The notes under the pieces: model-generated
Told to the model about the DNA's origin: nothing
Database searches by the model: none
What the model saw: the letters and a program-made list of their open reading frames with translations, nothing else
Source of the DNA: Lampris incognitus
Taxonomy: Eukaryota > Chordata > Actinopteri > Lampriformes > Lampridae
Direction: 5' to 3'
Length of the DNA: 64,000 bases
Assembly: GCF_029633865.1 (NCBI RefSeq)
Contig: NC_079224.1
Coordinates: forward strand, 19,669,395 to 19,733,394
Part shown: piece after piece, positions 58,721-64,000 of the stretch
How the letters are laid out: each line of letters starts with the position of its first letter
Position numbering within the stretch: the first letter of the stretch is position 1
Program-made: the position numbers and the translations under genes

Positions 58721-58969
58721 CAGCGTTTCCCAACCCAGTCCTCGAGGAACCCCTATCCTGCAGATTTTTCATTGTAACCCTGCATAGGTAGCCCTGCTTG
58801 TACTTACTGAACCAATCATCTCACAGCACTTAATTATGCAAGGTGTGCAACATCTGATATAATTCATTGCTGATTGGTTGAATAACAACAAACAGGTACC
58901 TATTCAGGGTTGCAAAGGAAAAAAAATCTGCAGGATAGGGGGTCCTTGAGGACTGGGTTGGGTAGTCTG
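58721..58969. mobile_element. 249-bp hAT-like MITE
   Basis: Terminal inverted repeats of about 48 bp: the left begins CAGCGTTTCCCAACCCAGTC and the right, inverted, CAGACTACCCAACCCAGTCC. CAG starts and the 'tttcccaaccc' text are typical of vertebrate hAT MITEs. The flanking 8 bases (tgtgtagt / tgtgtgta) are only partly alike. Confidence 0.8.
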
Positions 58970-59352
58970 TGTGTGTAACTGAATGTGAAACTTCCAACCT
59001 GGAAAAATCGCAGGATGCATTCCCTCCCTCGGACGAAGACAAGTCTTAAAAAAATGACCAGTAGAGGTCTATGAAGGAGACCACCAGTTCAAGGAGGCTT
59101 GAGGGACAGCTGAACAAATGCGTAATATGGGTTCAGAGACACATTAATAATCATCTCTAACACCCCCCCTTGCTTCATTAAGGTCTGTATTTAGAGCCAT
59201 TACACCAACATATGCACCCTCCCCGTCCCACACTTTTCTGCTCCTGTCTTTATAATAGCCTGGGTTACTGCTGCTTTAATAGACTCATCCATCTCCGCTG
59301 TTTATCCACTGGTTCCCCTTCTCAAACACACTTCCTCCACATCTCCATCTCT

Positions 59353-59354
<2 letters not shown>

Positions 59355-59425
<71 letters not shown>
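59355..59425. repeat. (AC)35 microsatellite
   Basis: An uninterrupted AC run. The flanks (58970-59354 and 59426-60088) hold no recognised gene. Confidence 0.95.
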
Positions 59426-59427
<2 letters not shown>

Positions 59428-60084
59428 CGGGCAATTACACAAACAAATACAGTCTGTTTTCCACTGAGTCAGTCTGAATGGGGATGAATGGACTCATCAG
59501 GCCATTGCATTTTTACTTTAAGGTCAGTTGTTGAGTTACATTATCTGGGGGGGGGGTGAAGTGGTAGTGTTACCCCTTCAATTTGAGCGCTACATTAAGC
59601 ATGCAGATTTATGCAAATGCCCACTGTAGAGCCAGGATTTGATTGGGCAGGGCATCGCACCCCCTTTCCCTGCCCCGTGTGCAGCAGACTGCAGGGTTAA
59701 ATCCAGATTTGCATAAACTGAAAGGAAGGAAAAGGGGGGTGAACGGAAGTGGTGGCTCATCTTACTTTATTTATTTATTCGTCAGCTGACGTGTGATCTG
59801 CTGTCGTCACGCACACGCAGTGTACCTAGACACGGCTCGAACAAAAGGGCTACATGACGTGTGAGTCATCGTTGCATCCTCGCCATCACTTTTGAAGGGC
59901 AAATTAAGCGGAACCCCAAACCTTGGGGTACATTTTGCGAGATAAGTGCACGAGATGAGTTTTGGGGTCATGAGATAACGCCCACTTGTGGGATGGAGCA
60001 ATGTGACGGTTACACGCTGTTTATTGATTAGCTGCTATTTCCCTAAACCAGCCTGTGAGGGAGAGACACATCCTGAATCAGGTG

Positions 60085-60088
<4 letters not shown>

Positions 60089-60175
<87 letters not shown>
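60089..60175. repeat. (CT)43 microsatellite
   Basis: An uninterrupted CT run. Confidence 0.96.
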
Positions 60176-60177
<2 letters not shown>

Positions 60178-60463
60178 GCAGAGCTACAAACCCAGAGGTG
60201 TGTTTGGGGGGTAAGCGTGGCCGGCCTGCTGTCACTTATGAAATGGCCGACTCCTATTGCAAACAGTGACGCGGACAACGTATCACCCCAATCCCTCAGC
60301 TTTCAACTCTCACCCACCCAAACAGCAACACCTCTCCTCTCCTCTCCTCCCCCACTCATCCGTCCCTCAACCCACACCTCCTGTCTCTCATGTTTTCCTT
60401 CTTACTTGATTCTCTGAGGGCAGGAAAATTCCTCTTATCAGCCCCAACCAGACGCAGCCAGAA

Positions 60464-60584
<121 letters not shown>

Positions 60585-61865
60585 GGAGGATAATCCCTTG
60601 CCCGCTAGCTTTTATTAGCTCAGCGCTGGCCCATTTTTAGGGTTACTGATGACTCGGGGTTTATAATGAAAATACCAGCGTTTCACTTTGCATTTTAAAG
60701 AACACGTGGCTTAAATGGCACGGGAGTAATTACAACGTCAAATCTTTTAGGGTGACATTTCAGGCTACTTTTGCTAAAGGTCAATAGTAAAATGTAAACT
60801 ATTTGTTAAACAATTTGGGTTTCGATCACACGGAAACACACGGCCTTTCGCGTGGGTGCGTTTTTGGCTCGCTGTGTGGGTGCGCATGCGCGCCTGTGTG
60901 CGTGTGCACGCTGTTGTAAGTGTGCGGGGCAGTCATGACTCACAGAGCTTGTCTCGGAGTGTTAGCGTCATTTCAGCCCGTCCTGCTTACAAGGCTCTCC
61001 TCATCCCCATTCTGCCGTCCTCCTTGCTGCTGTTGTTGACGTGTTTGTATGTTTTGTGTGTGCGCATGCGTGCGTGTGTGCATGTGTGCGTGGCTCTCTT
61101 CCATTAGCTCTGTTTGTTTGTATGGTACTTCCCATGGTACTTCCCCTCAGTAATATCCAAAAATTCAATTTATTATATATATAAAAAGACTACTTCCTCT
61201 TTAGAAATAACATTAAACGTGCTGAAAGTCTATTTCCGGAACCTGCCTCTTGCTAGAGCGACAGGGTTTTGCATAACCATACTGCTGACTGCAAAAGGAA
61301 GACTCATTTCATCCATTGCGTGAGAGAGTTCAGCATAATGCGTTTCCTGTTCTCTGTCCTGACTGGTTTGAGATCGGCACGACTTATTTGGAGGTTTCTG
61401 ACGTCAGGGTAATTCAAGTGGTCCGAACGGAAAGACACTTCATCAGCTACTTCTCTACCACACACTGGCGAGACAGCTACCCATATTCCCGTTTGTGATA
61501 TGTAAAGAAAGTCAGTGATTAACATGCAAATAAACGGAAAGGGCTCAAGGTCATTAAAATCATGCATAGAAAGCTGACAAGCCAACACAGACAATCGACG
61601 TGAAGGACAGAACCAAGAACAAGGCAAGCCCCCAAGGAACACGAGAGAAAACCACTATATGGGGCAATTTTGCTTGCAGCATACGATGACTATGAAGGCA
61701 CATGTGTATAGCCAAAGCACTGTAAAGTCCGTTGCACTATGTGTCTTTGGTCGAACTGCACAAAGCTCAGTTTCCCATGGCAGGGTTCTGGTTTATATAG
61801 TTAGCGTTAGAATCTGCAGGTTCAAAAACCCAGCCACTGAGGATGCGCAAGCCAGTGCATTCTTA

Positions 61866-64000
61866 GTGCTGGCTTGCATCAGAGGGTTGCATCAGGAAGG
61901 GCATCCGGTGTAAAATCTTTGCCAAATCAAATATGCAGATCATAAATCAAATTTCCATACTGGATCAGTCGAGGCCCGGGTTACCAACGACCGCCACCGG
62001 TACTGTTGGCCAGCAGGGTGCTGGTGGAAACTATGCTATTGTTGGGCAAAAGAGAGGGAGAAGGCATGTGCAGAGGCAGCGGGAGAGGAGGAAGGGTAGT
62101 AGTGTGGAGGTGAGAGCCAGAACTTTGAATGTTGGCACTATGACTGGTAAAGGGAGAGAGCACGCTGATATGATGGTGAGAAGAACGGTAGGTATACTGT
62201 GTGTGCAGGAGACCAGGTGGAAGGGGAGTAAGGCCAGGAGCATCGGCGGTGGGTTCAAACTCTTCTACCGCGGTGCGAATGGGAGGAGAAATGGGGTAGG
62301 AGTAATTCTGAAGGAAGAGTATGTCAAGAGTTTATTGGAGGTGAAGAGAGTGTCAGACAGAGTGATGAGTATGAAGCTGGAAATTAAAGGTGTATTGATG
62401 AATGTTATCAGCACATATGCCCCGCAAGTTGGGTGTGAGATGGAAGAGAAAAGAATTCTGGAGTGAGTTGGATGACATGGTGGAGAGGGTACCCAAGTGG
62501 GAGAGAGTGGTGATTGGAGCGGACTCAATAGGCATGTTGGTGAAGGGAACAGAGGTGACGAGGAGGTGATGGGCAGGTATGGTGTCAAGGAGAGAAGTGT
62601 GGAAGGATAGTTGGTGGTGGATTTTGTGAAAAAGATGGAAATAGCTGTGGTGAATACATATTTCAAGAAGAGGGAGGAACACAGGGTGACATATAAGAGT
62701 GGAGAAAGGTTTACACAGGCGGACTATATCTTATGTAGGAGGCGAGATCTGAAAGGGATTGGAGACTGCAAGGTGGTGACAGGGGAGAACGTAGCTAGGC
62801 AGCATCGGATATTGGTCTGTGGGATGACTGGAGATCAAGAAGAGGAAGTGACTGAAGGCAGAGCCGAAGATCAAATGGTGGAAGTTGAAGAGGGAAGACT
62901 GTTGTGTGGAGTTCAGGGAAGAGTTAAGACAGGCACTGGGTGGTAGTGAAGAGTTGCTGGCTGGGCAACTACTGCAGAAATAGTGAGGGGGACGTACTTG
63001 GTGTGTCATCTAGACAGAGGAAGAAAGTCAAGGAGACTTGGTGGTGGAATGAGGAAGTACAGCAAAGTATAAAGAGAAAGGTTGGCAAAGAAGAAGTGGG
63101 ATAGTCAGAGAGATGAAGAAAGTAGACATGAGTACAAGGAGATGCAGTGTAAAGCGAAGAGAGAGTTGATGAAGGTAAAGGAAAAGACGTATGGTGAGTT
63201 GTATGAGAGGTTAGACACTAAGGAAGGAAGGAGAAAAGGACTTGTACCGATTGGCTAGACAGAGGGACCGAGCTGGGAACGCTATGCAGCAGGTTAGGGC
63301 GATCAAGGATAGAGATGGAAATGTGCTGACAAGCGAGGAGAGTGTGTTGAGAAGGTGGAAGGGGTATTTTGAGGGGCTGATGAATGAAGAAAATGAGAGA
63401 GAGAGAGAGAAGGCTGGATGATGTAGGGATAGTGAATCAGGAAGTGCGGTGGATTAGCAAGGAGGAAGTGAGGGCAGCTATGAAGAGGATGAAGAGTGGA
63501 AAGGCAGTTGGTCCTGATGACATACCTGTGGAGGCATGGAGATGTTTAGGAGAGATGGCAGTGGAGTTTTTAACTAGATTGTTTAACACAATCTTGGAAA
63601 GTGAGAGGATGCCTGAGGAGTGGAGAAGAAGCATACTGGTACTGATTTTCAAGAATAAGGGCGATGTACAGAACTGTAACAACTACAGAGGCATAAAGTT
63701 GATCAGCCACAGCATGAAGATTTGGGAAAGAGTAATAGAAGCTAGGTTAAGAGGAGAGGTGATGATCAGCGAGCAGCAGTATGGTTTCATGCCAGGAAAG
63801 AGCACCACAGATGCGATGTTTGCTTTGAGAATGTTGATTGAGAAGTATAGAGAAGGCCAGAAGGAGTTACATTGTGTCTTTGTAGATTTAGAGAACGCAT
63901 ACGACAGGGTGCCGAGAGAGGAGGTGTGGTATTGTATGAGGAGGTCGGGAGTTGCAGAGAAGTATGTAGGAGTGGTGCAGGATATGTATGAGGTCAGTGT
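61866..64000 (+). mobile_element. RTE-like LINE, 5' UTR through endonuclease into reverse transcriptase, cut by window end
   Basis: The element starts near 61866 with the same 5' sequence as the short derivative at 34356. An endonuclease region (about 62110-62466) shows LNVGTMTGKG, CVQETRWKGS and VISTYAPQVG, typical of apurinic-type LINE endonucleases. The frame then shifts, and the usual GADFN motif is replaced by GADSIG. The endonuclease end resumes at 62611-62760 (NTYFKKREEHRVTYKSG, ADYILCRR, ARQHR). Frame is lost again between about 62945 and 63420. From about 63435 to the window end the reverse transcriptase frame is open, with KSGKAVGPDDIP, YRGIKLISHSMKIWERV, QYGFMPGKSTTDA and the motif A block FVDLENAYDRVPRE (about 63877-63918). 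It is therefore a defective copy with a well-preserved RT part. The clade call rests on motif similarity. Confidence 0.85.

Overview
The window is a stretch of a teleost fish chromosome. Two vertebrate genes lie on the minus strand in the same orientation, each split by short introns with GT-AG ends. Around them is dense repeat sequence: very long CA/TG and GA/CT microsatellites, tRNA-derived SINEs, L2-like and RTE-like LINE pieces and several MITEs. There is no bacterial or organellar signal. The species cannot be named from the sequence alone.

Layout. 0-7 kb: a decayed L2-type LINE with a SINE inserted in it, then long GA, TG and CAGA arrays. 7-13 kb: a complete endothelin receptor B gene (ednrb; seven coding exons, 418 codons plus stop), with its 3' UTR reaching about 6.92 kb and its 5' flank near 12.6-13 kb. 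13-45 kb: about 32 kb of intergenic sequence with few recognisable host genes. It holds five copies of one tRNA-type SINE family, two or three copies of another, a 498-bp MITE with an 8-bp target duplication, a CGTCC-rich palindromic MITE, a 48-bp near-perfect palindrome, RTE-type LINE ends and a broken two-exon SWIM zinc-finger gene that is probably transposon-derived. 45-52 kb: a complete slc25a30 mitochondrial carrier gene (nine coding exons, 286 codons plus stop) with a GC-rich 5' end. 52-64 kb: mostly unique sequence and microsatellites, one hAT-like MITE, one copy of a retroposon, and at the right edge an RTE-like LINE whose reverse transcriptase frame runs off the window.

How the genes relate. 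ednrb encodes a class A GPCR for endothelins and slc25a30 an inner-membrane solute carrier. There is no sign that they are co-regulated. Both have human counterparts on chromosome 13 (established knowledge), so the pair probably reflects conserved synteny.

Most interesting signals. Simple repeats abut several splice sites of both genes; in particular a (TG)28 tract serves as the whole 3' splice-site tract of ednrb exon 5, and a (CA) tract starts four bases inside the donor of ednrb exon 2. A 1-kb composite LINE insertion with two (GTA)n tails inside one 20-bp target duplication looks like 3' transduction. Several TE insertions can be bounded exactly by target-site duplications. No clearly new multi-gene system was found.
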